Below the pieces are notes generated by a model. It was given only the letters and a program-made list of their open reading frames with translations, did not search any database and had not been told where the DNA came from. This document shows, piece by piece, positions 43,101-53,020 of a stretch of DNA of 64,000 nt; the first letter of the stretch is position 1, and each line of letters starts with the position of its first letter. The position numbers were made by a program, and so were the translations under genes. The stretch is from the NCBI RefSeq assembly GCF_905220365.1, contig NC_061152.1:1353001-1417000 (forward strand), in the 5' to 3' direction. Source of the stretch: Vanessa cardui. Taxonomy: Eukaryota; Arthropoda; Insecta; Lepidoptera; Nymphalidae.

Positions 43101-43304
43101 TAAAGTGGATGATGTAGCTTTCGAATGGTGAAAGAATTTTTGTAGTTTTTGAGTTTTTTCATTACAAACAAACGAACAAAGTTTTCCTCTTTATAATATT
43201 AGTATACATACCTGTTGAGTTATACGCCCTAGCGCCTGACAACCAATGAATCGCAGATGAAGCCGTATTAGTAATATTGGTTTTGAGTGGAACGCTATGA
43301 TAAA

Positions 43305-43895
43305 CAAGCGTCCCACCCCGACTTCGCACGAGGCAATACTGATACTAAATATACTACAAACAACAACAGCCTGTTATTTCCCACTGCTGGGCTAAAGCCT
43401 CCTCTCCAATTTAGGAGAAGGTTTGGAACATATTCCACCACGCTGTTTCAATGCGAGTTGGTGGAAAGCACATGTGGCAGAATTTCTATGAAATTTGTCA
43501 CATGCAGGTTTCCTCACGATGTTTTCTTTCACCGCTGAGCACGAGATGAATTATAAACACAAATTAAGCACGTGAATATTCAGCGGTGCTCGCCTGGGTT
43601 TGAACTCGCAATCATCGGTTAAGATGCACGCATTCTAACCACTGGGCCATCTCGACTCTCAAATATACTACAGATTTTGTTAATTTACATCTCTTCAGAA
43701 ACTTTTAAGATTATCAGTGTTTCTTTACTACATATATTGTCCATGTATTATATACAAAAACTTTCTTATCGAATCACTCTATCTATTAAAAAAAACCGCA
43801 TCAAAATCCGTTGCGTAATTTCAAAGATCTAAGCATACATAAGGTCAGACAGCCGTAAGCGACTTTGTTTTATACTGGGTCCTATAGTAAGATGG
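43305..43895 (+). repeat. G-family repeat split by SINE-T
   Basis: The G head CCCACCCCGACTTCGCACG at 43311 and ATACTAAATATACTACA are followed by the SINE. It resumes at 43664 with AAATATACTACAGATTTTG and continues through ATCCGTTGCGTAATTTC. Confidence 0.7.
43361..43662 (-). repeat. SINE-T with 12-bp target duplication
   Basis: AAATATACTACA stands on both sides (43347-43358 and about 43664-43675). Full-length copy. Confidence 0.85.
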
Positions 43896-43997
43896 CAATG
43901 GAAATATAGAAATTTCTATTTGACATCTGCCCTAATGTAGGTTTTTGATGGTAACGACGATTAGGACTATACTACCATCCGTACCGTTTATACACAT

Positions 43998-44145
43998 CCA
44001 GGTAAGTACCACCCACTCATCAGCTATTTTACCACCAAACAGTACTCAGTATTGTTGTGTTCTGGTTTGAAGAGCCAGTGCAACTACAGGCACAAGGGAC
44101 ATATCTTAGTTCCCAAGTTTGGCGCGATGTAAGGCATGGTTGCAA
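43998..44145 (+). repeat. SINE-A fragment
   Basis: TACCACCCACTCATCAGC to GATGTAAGGCATGGTT. It switches at 44140 directly into a LINE 3' end. Confidence 0.7.
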
Positions 44146-44425
44146 ATATATCTTACTGCGTTATTTTCTATGAAAATAAAATCCACAACAGCGCGATTTC
44201 TTAGACATTTTCTGCCTCGCACAACCACTTTGTGGAACCAGCTTTTGCAGGCTGTTTTCCCGAACCGATACGACATGGGAACCTTCAAGAAAAGAGCGTA
44301 CTCCTACAAAGGCTGGTAACGCACCTGCAAGCCCCCTGGTGTTGCAGATGTCCATGGGCGGTGGTAGTCACTTTCCATCAGGTGAGCCTCATGCTCGTTT
44401 GCCACCTATCACATAAAAAAAATGT
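44146..44425 (+). pseudogene. LINE pol 3' end whose trailer resembles SINE-A's tail
   Basis: Last codons of a reverse-transcriptase protein: [30 protein letters not shown], stop. The trailer CGGTGGTAGTCACTTTCCAT, then CAGGTGAGCCTCATGCTCG, ends in CACATAAAAAAAA. It is heavily 5'-truncated. The trailer is homologous to the tail of SINE-A. Confidence 0.7.
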
Positions 44426-44680
44426 GGTGACCACTTACCACAATGTCCATTAATACGTCCTCCATCCTATATCATAAAAAAGCCTTCTGAATGTGAACAA
44501 TATGAAGAGAAGCACCTCTAAGTCTCTCAGACCTTGACCTCTAAGGTCAATATAATTAACATAAAAACCGAGGTTACCTTACCGGAATAAAGGTAAACAA
44601 ATCTTATATTTGCCTAAGTCACGCTATTTGTTAACACGTTCGCTGCTGCATCATTTTTTTTTCCATTTCAGCGATACGGG

Positions 44681-44990
44681 CAATGATGTTGTAGTAAACG
44701 GATATGTCATTAACGCGCAAAAAGTGAAGACTAGAAAACGTCCTAATTGGGACGTTTGCCTTTAGTTGTTTTACGTAGTAATACGTTATAATACATCATA
44801 ATTACGTAGTAATACGTTTTGCGTAATTAAAACATCTAGTTATCCCTTTTACTTATTGTTTTTATCAAGCTATCCTTTTTTACTTTTAACGATATGTAAA
44901 AATAAACTAAAATAAACGGTCCCCGGCGCGGCACACTTTTTTCCGTTGTTTAGTAAGGATATAACATATCTGTTTATTAGAATATCATTG
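44681..44990 (+). mobile_element. M1 MITE, copy 3
   Basis: 310 bp. Flanks are GATACGGG and GATACGAG, an 8-bp duplication with one change. It is about 97% like copy 2 by eye. Confidence 0.85.
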
Positions 44991-45482
44991 GATACGAGGC
45001 TTTTACGACCTCATAACAAAACTATAAACATAATATCGATACGGGGCTTATTAGACTGTAACGTTTAAGAAACTAAAGCTCCATGTGATGTGATCGAATT
45101 ATATTTCTTCAGTTCGGTACGGGGTAAAAGAGACCCCGTATTAAAGTATAGCACCATAGCACTCTGCTTTCAATAGGCATCATATAAATATATTTATCTC
45201 TTTCCTACGATATATCAAATAGACGTTACGGCCTTCGTCTTAGAAATCTATGTTTTTCTTAGAAACACACATACGAGGTGTATTAGACCTCGTTCCGCAT
45301 TGAAAGTATTAGTTCGACTACATTGTACACTACTGGCTGATTACTACGAGATAGATCAAAATTATGTACAGTATTGTACGCCTTAAAAATATCAATAAAA
45401 AAGTCTCCGATTGTATATGTCTATCTCTTAGGGATAACCCACAATAACCATTTTTAATCCATTACATTTTACGAGAATCTAC
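44991..45482. other. Unassigned intergenic sequence
   Basis: No frame or repeat family seen. Contains a short internal pairing around CGGGGTAAAAGAGACCCCG at 45118. Confidence 0.4.
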
Positions 45483-45745
45483 TTGGTGGTAGTGCTTTGT
45501 GCAAGCCCGTCTGGGTAGGTAGCACCCTCTCATCAGATATTCTACCGCCAAACAACAGTACTCAGTATTGTTGTGTTCCGGTTTGAAGGGTGAGTGAGCC
45601 AGTGTAACTTCAGGCACAAGTGACATAGCATCTTAGTTCCCAAGGTTGGTGGCACATTGACGATGTAAGGAATAGTTAATATTTCTTACAGCGTCATTGT
45701 CTATGGGTGATGGTGACCACTTACCATCAGGTGCCCCATATGCTA
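45483..45745 (+). repeat. SINE-A, nearly complete
   Basis: CTTGGTGGTAGTGCTTTGTG to CAGGTGCCCCATATGCT. The final A-rich tail is lost where a G repeat begins. Confidence 0.85.
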
Positions 45746-45749
45746 ATAG

Positions 45750-46000
45750 ACGCAACGGATTTTGATGCGGTTTTTTTAATAGATAGAGTGATTAAGGTTT
45801 ATATGTATAATACATGCACAATATAGTAAAGAAACACTGATAATTTTATAGGTTTATAATGTGATGTCGTAAATAAACAAATTTATTTGCAAATCCTACG
45901 TGATAATGTAAACATTATAATAGGAAATTATGTGGTACATTTTGTTTTAGCATTGCACCAGTGCGAAGCCGGATCGGGTCGCTAGTATATGTATACAGTG
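45750..46000 (-). repeat. G-family repeat
   Basis: GACGCAACGGATTTTGATG to GTGCGAAGCCGGATCGGG. Confidence 0.65.
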
Positions 46001-46008
46001 GCGTATCT

Positions 46009-46240
46009 ATCGTAGGGCAGGTGCATTGCACCAGGGCCCCGGAAATCAGGGGGCCTTCTTAACTAAACCTTAAGCTTCTGAAGCTAGAAAATCACGACAC
46101 TGCACAAGATTTCTTATTTGGTATCTATTATAAAGGGTAATTATTAGTTAAAGAAGGATGAGAAAGAGGGGGTGAGGGCCCTATTCTTTTACTATGCACC
46201 GGGGCCCTTCCTCACTCATAAAAAATATATGTGATTAAAT
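46009..46240 (+). repeat. hAT-like fragment
   Basis: Starts CAGTGGCGTATCTATCGTAG, a hAT-type end, followed by GGTGCATTGCACCAGGGCCCC. No matching right end was found. Confidence 0.45.
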
Positions 46241-46371
46241 TTTATTGAATAAATAGTTTGCTAATTACTAATACTATTTAGGAAAATAACTGAGGGTAGT
46301 TATTAATAATGTTTTAGAGGTATTATTAATTATATGTTTTACATTCTTTAATATTTTTGGAATATACCAAA

Positions 46372-46650
46372 GAAGGCATATTATTCAATACAATATTATA
46401 CAGACGATACAAAATCGTGGAATTAATGCTTGTGAATTCTAGCTAGGATATATTATATACATATATAATTGTATTTAACTAACATGACTGTATTTTTAAA
46501 TGTTGAAAAGAGTACTGAGTTTCTTGCCGGTTCTTCTCGGTAGAATCTACATTCCGAACCGGTGGTAGCTTCACTTAATTGTTAAACGACGATTCAAAAG
46601 TGCTTATAAAATTGTACTTAAATTAAGTATATTTTGATTGATTGATTTAT
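46372..46650 (+). repeat. J-tail copy
   Basis: GAAGGCATATTATTCAATAC through GCCGGTTCTTCTCGGTAG to ATTTTGATTGATTGA. Confidence 0.8.
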
Positions 46651-47180
46651 TGATAGGAATTAAATAAATAATAATGACTTCCGAATTTAGCTAATTAACC
46701 CAAAATAATGTTTATCAACAATTAAATAAACTAAAACCAGTAAAAATAAAGTTAATATAAATACAAATAAATTCAGAACCTTTTTTTAAATTCGTAAATA
46801 GTGTTATGTAAACTATATAATCGTTAAGGTAAGCTAAATAGTAACCTTCGTCATTAAAAACAAAATTAAAAAAAAAAGAAACACAATTTAAATAATTTAA
46901 AAATCGAATATTAATTTGAAAAACCTTACCTTAATTTGTAATCATCTGTCCAAGGATTTAATGGATGTTTTTTTTTTAATAACAGTACACACTAACGTCA
47001 AAGATGTAAGTTGAACTAATACTGATGACATACAGATATGTTCGCCTTGTTTAGAAAAACCATTAAGATGCCGCTAGATCTGATAAGAACAGTTAAGGTG
47101 CGGACATACTTACTTATTGATACTTTACTAAAAAAAATTTTTTATTTATATATTTTTTTGTTGTTTTTAAATGTAGTATT
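46651..47180. other. AT-rich gene-free stretch
   Basis: Poly-A/T-rich, with no exon or recognised element. Confidence 0.45.
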
Positions 47181-47182
47181 TT

Positions 47183-47463
47183 TTATGGTATAGGTTGGCG
47201 GACGAGCATATGAGCCACCTGATGGTAAGTGGTCACCATCACCCATAGACAATGACGCTGTAAGAAATATCTACTATTCCTTACATCATCAATGCCAACC
47301 ATGGGAACTAAGATTTTATGTCCCTTGTGCCTGTAGTTACACTGGCTCACTCACCCTTCAAACCGGAACACAACAACACTGAGTACTGTTGTTTGGCGGT
47401 AGAATAACAGATGAGTGGGTGGTACCTACCCAGACGGGCTTGCACAAAGCCCTACCAAGTAGT
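47183..47463 (-). repeat. SINE-A, best-preserved copy
   Basis: All blocks present, from TATGGTATAGGTTGGCGG to AAGCCCTACCAAGTAG. Used as the reference for the family. Confidence 0.88.
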
Positions 47464-47576
47464 ACCACATTTTTTATTTATACTTAGACACCGAATTTGT
47501 TCATCTTAATTAACCTTAAGATATAGAGATTAATTTTTTTAATCTTTATCCAAATAAATTTCCAATCCAACAAAAT

Positions 47577-47820
47577 TTTGACGACCTCCGTGGTCGAGTG
47601 TGTACACCGGTTTCATGGGTACGCCACTCCGAGGTCCCGGGTTCGTTCGCCGAGTCGATGTAGATTATCATTAGTTGTCTACGTCGTCTCGGGTCTGAGT
47701 GTTTGTACCGTCGTTACTTCTGATCTTCCACAATACAAGTGCTTTAGCTACTCACATCGGGATCAGAGTAATGAATGTGATGTTGTCTCATATTTATTAT
47801 TATTATTATATTTATATTTA
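47577..47820 (+). repeat. SINE-C copy
   Basis: GACGACCTCCGTGGTCGAG to (ATT)n. The B box is reduced to GGGTTCGTTCGC. Confidence 0.8.
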
Positions 47821-47961
47821 AATCATATTGATTTCAAGACGGTTTAAATGAATAAAGATTATTTTTTATATTTCTAAAATCGTCTATTGCATTCAATAAA
47901 TATAACGAATTTAATAAGTCACATAAATAGAAAAATAATCTCTCTCCCTTAAGATAAAACA

Positions 47962-48205
47962 ACAGACAACAACAGCCTGTAAATTTCCCATGCTGGGTCC
48001 ACTCCTCTCCATTTGAGAAGGTTCGGAACATTTTCCACAACGCTGTTCCACGGTTTGTGAAATACACATGTGGCAATCTCTATGAAATTAGACACATGCA
48101 GGTTTCCACACGATGTTATGTGCACATGAATATTCAGTTGTGCTTGGATGTGAACCAGCAATCATCGGTAAGATGCACGCGTTCTAACCACTGGGTCATC
48201 TCTCT
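47962..48205 (-). repeat. SINE-T, several deletions
   Basis: ACAACAACAGCCTGTAAATT to CCACTGGGTCATCTC. Confidence 0.75.
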
Positions 48206-48340
48206 GTAACAGCCGCGGGAAATCGGGTCGATCAGCTACTTGATATATCAGTTGATATATATATCAAGTATCATAGTAAGAAAGCGTAAATATAAACAAA
48301 TAAGATATATTTATGCCTATATGTCAATATCTTATATACT

Positions 48341-48832
48341 AGTGATGCGCCCCGGCTTCGCACGGCCACTATCTTGATACTAAATATAGTACAATTTTTT
48401 TCTTGTATCTTTACTAGGTATATTGTCCATGTATTGAGTCGAGATGGCCCAGTGCTTAGAACGCGTGCATCTTAACCGAGGATTGCATGTTCAAACCCAG
48501 GCAAGCACCGCTGATTCATGTGCTTAATTTGTCTTTATAATTCATCTCGTGCTCAGCGGTGAAGGAAAACATCGTGAGGAAACCTGCATGTGACAAATTT
48601 CATAGAAATTCTGCCACATGTGCATACCACCAACCCGCATTGGAACAGCGTAGTGGAATATGTTCCAAACCTTCTCCTCAAAGGGAGAGGAGGCCTGTAG
48701 CCCAGCAGTTGGAATTTACAGGCTGTTGTTGTTGTTGTTGTATACAAAAACCTTTCTATCGAAACACTCGATCTATTAAATAAAACCGCATCAAAATCCG
48801 TTGCGTAATTTCAAAGATCTAAGCGTATATAC
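48341..48832 (+). repeat. G-family repeat split by SINE-T
   Basis: The head CTAGTGATGCGCCCCGGC and TTGTCCATGTATT stop at 48434. It continues at 48741 with TATACAAAAACCTTTC to GATCTAAGCGTATA. Confidence 0.7.
48437..48740 (+). repeat. SINE-T, full length, sense
   Basis: Head GAGTCGAGATGGCCCAGTG, B-box-like GTTCAAACCCAGG at about 48490, tail (GTT)n. The pol III boxes are the clearest of any SINE-T copy here. Confidence 0.85.
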
Positions 48833-48959
48833 ACGAAATGAGAATAAAATTGTAACCCCCAGTTTCCGTTTGCATACGGTAAAGAGAACGCTTTTGGGCA
48901 ATGATATACGTATAATAAGATACCGGGAAATATAATCAATTTACCATTTTTCAAAATTT

Positions 48960-49250
48960 AAAAAGATTACTAAGACTAAATAAATAAATAAATAATATTA
49001 TTCATTAAAAGAGTACTTAGAAAGAAACGCCTGGAGTTAGGCTCGGGTTCCATCATAGGACACTAATTACTGTAAATAACAGCATTGTAAATTTGTTTAT
49101 ATGAAAAGAGCAACTATGCGAGTTTCTTGTCGTTTCTTCTCGCTAGAAGCTGCTTTACGAAACGGTGGTAGTGTTTAATTGTTGACGATTCAAAAACGCT
49201 TCATTGTAAAGTTTACTTGAATAAAATTGATTTGATTTGACAAACAGCGG
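48960..49250 (+). repeat. LINE trailer of a J-related subfamily
   Basis: GAGTACTTAGAAAGAAACG, TTTCTTCTCGCTAGAAGC and ACTTGAATAAAATTGATTTG resemble the 63015 copy more than the J consensus. Confidence 0.6.
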
Positions 49251-49574
49251 TAAGCGACTTTGTTTTATAGTATGTAATGATAACCTATGAACGATTAGTG
49301 ATTAATAATTACTATGTATAATACAATACTGGGTCAATAACTATTATTGTACAAATATTTACAAAATGACAATTTCATTGCAACGCAAAATTTTTGCTAA
49401 TCCATAGTGAATACAACACGAAGTCTTACTAGTTATATTGATTTTGAGTAAAACGCTATGATAAAATACAAACGACCCCCTGCTTTTAAGCGACTTTATA
49501 TATTTACATTTCAATATATTACGGTAGAATAGAATACTTAAATAAATCTTAAACTATATCCTACAATATTGTAG

Positions 49575-49882
49575 TGTAAGGATCAGAAGTGGTTAAAGAT
49601 TAAAAAAAAATAACAAATATGACAAACACTATATTTCTATTTCTTACAATTTATTTTAAGGAAACAAAATGTCAATCAACACTTTAACAAAAACAGACAG
49701 CAATTTGATAATAGAAATAAACGTAAACAAGAGAGTAATTGAAGGGCTCACGTGACCAGCGTTCCGACCTCTCGGACTGTCGACAAGGAAATGTTGCTAC
49801 AAACATCTGTTACCGCTCTTTTATAAGATTCGGGTAGCAGCAAAAAAATTGTTTGTCCGATTTTATAGAAGCTTAGCTTATA
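49575..49882 (-). repeat. 3' LTR
   Basis: TGTAAGGATCAGAAG at its left end, GAAGCTTAGCTTATA at its right. It contains CTTTTATAAGATTCGGG, a possible TATA-type promoter in the plus-strand view. Confidence 0.9.
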
Positions 49883-50033
49883 CGGCCTCTCCTGACTGTA
49901 GGTCGCCCTCGACCGTAGTGCTACAGCCAGCAACCTCGGTATTTGATGTTCCTGCCTTCAGATTTTCATCCACGGGTAGTTCGGATGAAGTATCGACCGA
50001 ACTCGCCTGGTTGGAGTTTTCATTTTCGCCTAA
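49883..50033 (-). other. Short open frame next to the 3' LTR
   Basis: On the minus strand, after a sequence like a splice acceptor (CTGTTTTTAG), the frame reads GENENSNQASSVDTSSELP to LQSGEAV and a stop at the LTR border. Acidic and low in structure. It may be the leftover C-terminus of a longer pol, or a spliced small exon. Confidence 0.4.
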
Positions 50034-50256
50034 AAACAGAATTAAAGAATTAGAACTAATTGCTCAGAGAGTGCATTATTTCCATTCAATCTCGAGTATG
50101 CCCCTTTCACACAACAGTCACTTAATTCATTCGTCACTCACTAAACCTCTGACATTACTAAGCTTTCATACATCACAACCTATAGAGACGTCTCTCTTTT
50201 TGCACTTAAAATTTGGTGTATTCAAATGTTCTAATACATGGCTGGGATCTGGATTT

Positions 50257-50613
50257 GTTGCAGAAAATTGCCACCTGCAACAGTGTCGCAAACAACGCGA
50301 CTGCCCGCCTAGCAAACATGCTACGGGCCCCTGGCGACTTGACAATAAAATTGCCAACGCCAATGCGACTTGACAACAATATGTCAACGCATGAGGCGAC
50401 TCGACACCAAAGCGGTCGACGCCAGTGCGACTCGAGAATGATAATACTCGACGCACAAGGCGACTTGACATGTGTAGACGTTTACCAACGACTTTGTAAA
50501 CACAGTCAACGCCATAGTACCCTGGTTAATAAAAACCAGAACTCGTGGACGCCTTGATTAGCAAAACCAACGCCCGAGGACGCCTTGGTTAACAGAACCA
50601 ACGCCCGAGGATG
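50257..50613 (-). repeat. Array of about 11 covarying hairpins
   Basis: A run of short inverted repeats. Five central units (50333-50513) share one plan: outer GC stem, 2-nt AC bulge, inner stem, loop. Outer stems pair as GGCG/CGCC, ATGCG/CGCAT and GTGCG/CGCAC. Inner stems include TTGACA/TGTCAA and TCGAG/CTCGA. Flanking units add GTTGCAG/CTGCAAC, CTGGTT/AACCAG and TTGGTT/AACCAA. Unit lengths are not multiples of three, so this is not coding. Confidence 0.8.
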
Positions 50614-50679
50614 CCGTGATGAGGAAGACTGTATTAGCTTCCTTATCAGACCATCTGCATCTGTGACTCATAAGCAAAC

Positions 50680-52716
50680 TTAATGATGTGTTTCATTGTC
50701 AGCTGCTTGAGCTATTTGTGCCCAGTTGCGAGGCCTAGAAATATAATTGACAGTACCGGCTGGATTACGACTCAAGTAGTCCACGTGAGGCAACATTTCT
50801 CCCTTGCGATACTCAATGGAGAAATCGAAGTCCTGAAGATATATCCACCAGCGCGCTACACGAGGCACAAGATCTTTCTTCTTTTCTGTGGATTTTAAAG
50901 CGTTACAGTCGGTAACAACTACAAATTTGATGCCAACTAAATAGTGTCGGAAGTGTTGAAGCCCTTTAACAACAGCAAGCGTCTCAAGCTCATATGAATG
51001 GTACTTACACTCAGCACCTTGGGTCACCTTGCTGAAATATGACACTACATGTTTCTTACCATCCGGATGGGTTTGTAATAGCACTGCTCCATAGCCAACA
51101 CTGCTCGCATCTGTATGTACTTCAGTTGGAAGCTGAGGATTGAAAATTGTGAGCACTGGTTCTGAAGTCAAATGAGTAATTAATTCTTGACGAATTGCTT
51201 CGCACTCGACACTCCATTGAAAGTCAATACCCTTTCTTGTCAGGCGTGCTATAGGAGCAGTTTTAATGGCGTATCCCTTTATGTACCTGCGGAAGTAACC
51301 GGCAAGCCCAAGAAGTTGTCGAACCTGCTTCACATTTTTAGGCGGTGATGTATTCAAGAGAGCATCTATTTTTCTAGGGCTCGGTCTCACCTGACCTTGG
51401 CTAATAAGACTGCCTAAATACTCTACCTCGGTTACTAAAAAGGAACATTTTTTAAGGTTAATGGAAAAACCGGCCTGTGTAAGTGTGTACAGTACTTTAC
51501 GAAGTAACTGTATACCTTCTGATACCGAATTACTCAAAAGGAGTACATCATCCACGTAAACCAATACGTTTCCTTCGTTAATACAGTCACGTAAGGTATC
51601 GTTGATGATACGCTGATAGACTATAGGTGAATTGGCTAAACCAAATGGCATTTTGACATATTCAAAATGGTCTTCCGGTGTCACAAACCCCGTTAAATGG
51701 ATGCATTCTTTTTTTATGGGTATCCGGTGAAAACCAGTGGCCATGTCAAGGCTAGAGAAGTATTTGTGATTCCCTAACCTATCAATGTGATCGTCGATTA
51801 GGGGTAATGGGTATCGATCTTTAACCGTGATTCGGTTGAGAGCTCTAAAATCCACGCATAATCGATCCGAACCGTCTCGCTTTTTAACTAAAATAATTGG
51901 ACTTGCGTATTCGGATTTAGATCTTCGAATTATACCCTTGTTCAAAAGATCATTTGTAATCTCTCTAACCTTCAATTTTTCCGCGTAAGAGAGTTTGTAT
52001 GGACGATATACTACAGGGGTAGTGCTTGTAAGTTTGATTTCCATTTCCCCTGTTTTTACAGTAGTCGCGGCAGTACCGGAAATTAAATATTCAGAAAACT
52101 CGGCAATTACGGAATGCAAGGCAATACGGTCAGAACCCTGAAGGGGTGTATTTATTTGATCGAGGTTTTCAACTGTGATTGTATTTATGCAAGATGATGG
52201 TTTATCTGAACGCGTGAGAAACTGTTCGTCTTTTGTGCGTATGTATGTCACCCCGTCACGGTTAAGAACATCAGTCCCGATAATGATGGGCGTATTCATA
52301 TAAATGGAAGGCACTACAACCAGATCCACTTCAATGCTAATGTCTCTAAATTCAACTGTGACCGTAACAAACGAAGTGGCAACTATTTCGGTGTCGCTTA
52401 TACCTTTTAGTATACAACGAGTTGTTTTTTGTTGACATGGAATGTGCTTAAGAACATCGTAAGAAATTAATGAGACATTTAGAGCACCACTATCTATGAG
52501 AACATCCATGGGAATACCTTCTACCACAGCGGTGGTTATGTCGTGATTTGGTACGTCCGAGGTAGATCGATCAGAGCAGAGATTAACATTACGGTAATTA
52601 CGCGGTTCTGAGCGTGTTTTCGCGAAACAAACATCTTCGTTGTGTCCCGGTTTCTTACAAAAATTACAAATGTTAGTATTGCGTTGAACCGGCGAACTAG
52701 TTACAGATTTTAATTA
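50680..52716 (-). CDS. pol: protease, reverse transcriptase, RNase H
   Basis: Open from just after a TAA at 52714-52716. In order: a second CCHC zinc knuckle (CNFCKKPGHNEDVC), an aspartic protease (VLIDSGA, with Ser where most families have Thr), RT with RLCVDFRALN, FGLANSP and catalytic YVDDVLLL, the connection domain, and RNase H (HTDASSVGYGAVL, DCNALK, HVDYLSR). It stops after AQAADNETHH, where integrase normally begins. Functions in retrotransposon cDNA synthesis. Nearly all of the PR-RT-RH block reads without a break. Confidence 0.9.
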
Positions 52717-53020
52717 TTTTGAACAATTTCGACTTAAGTGACCTCGTTGGCCACACACAAAACAATTAATGTTAGAAGTATATCCACGCTTTTGTAATTG
52801 GGGTTTCTTTGAAGGGAACTTAGGCTTGTCTTTATTTGGCTTAGTGTAAATAGAGAGAAAGGAAACGAGGTTGTCTGGGGTTAAATTCGCGTTTGCAGCA
52901 GCCACACGAACCTGAGGGCTATCGATACCCCGAATAACAATAAGTGTCCTTAGTTCGTCACTGAGTCCCTGAACGATTCGTAAACGTAAAAGAGTACGAC
53001 GTGCATATTCAGCGTACGTT
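52717..53020 (-). pseudogene. gag C-terminal part, shifted frame
   Basis: Continues gag after a one-base frame break near 53010-53020: YAEYARRTLLRLRIV, then QVRVAAANANLTPDN and the first zinc knuckle CFVCGQRGHLSRNC. It ends at the TAA at 52714. The frame is the same as pol beyond that TAA. Confidence 0.8.

Noticed and set aside
43205..43300. Minus-strand open frame with a good donor (AACAG|GTATGT), first read as another yellow exon
   Set aside because: The same sequence recurs in part at 49390-49470 and runs into the G-family head, so it is repeat sequence. It also lacks any yellow motif.
48238..48269. Imperfect palindrome ACTTGATATAT/ATATATCAAGT
   Set aside because: Low-complexity AT repeat; expected by chance in such sequence.
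48440..48500. tRNA gene with GGTTCAAACCC-type B box
   Set aside because: Part of the high-copy SINE-T family; the acceptor stem does not pair.
49883..50033. Exon of yellow-B, because of the acceptor-like CTGTTTTTAG
   Set aside because: It lies between the two LTRs of a retrotransposon and has no yellow similarity.
49849..50557. Overlapping open frames of 101-174 residues
   Set aside because: They cross the LTR border or the hairpin array, whose variable unit lengths do not keep a frame; read as chance frames.
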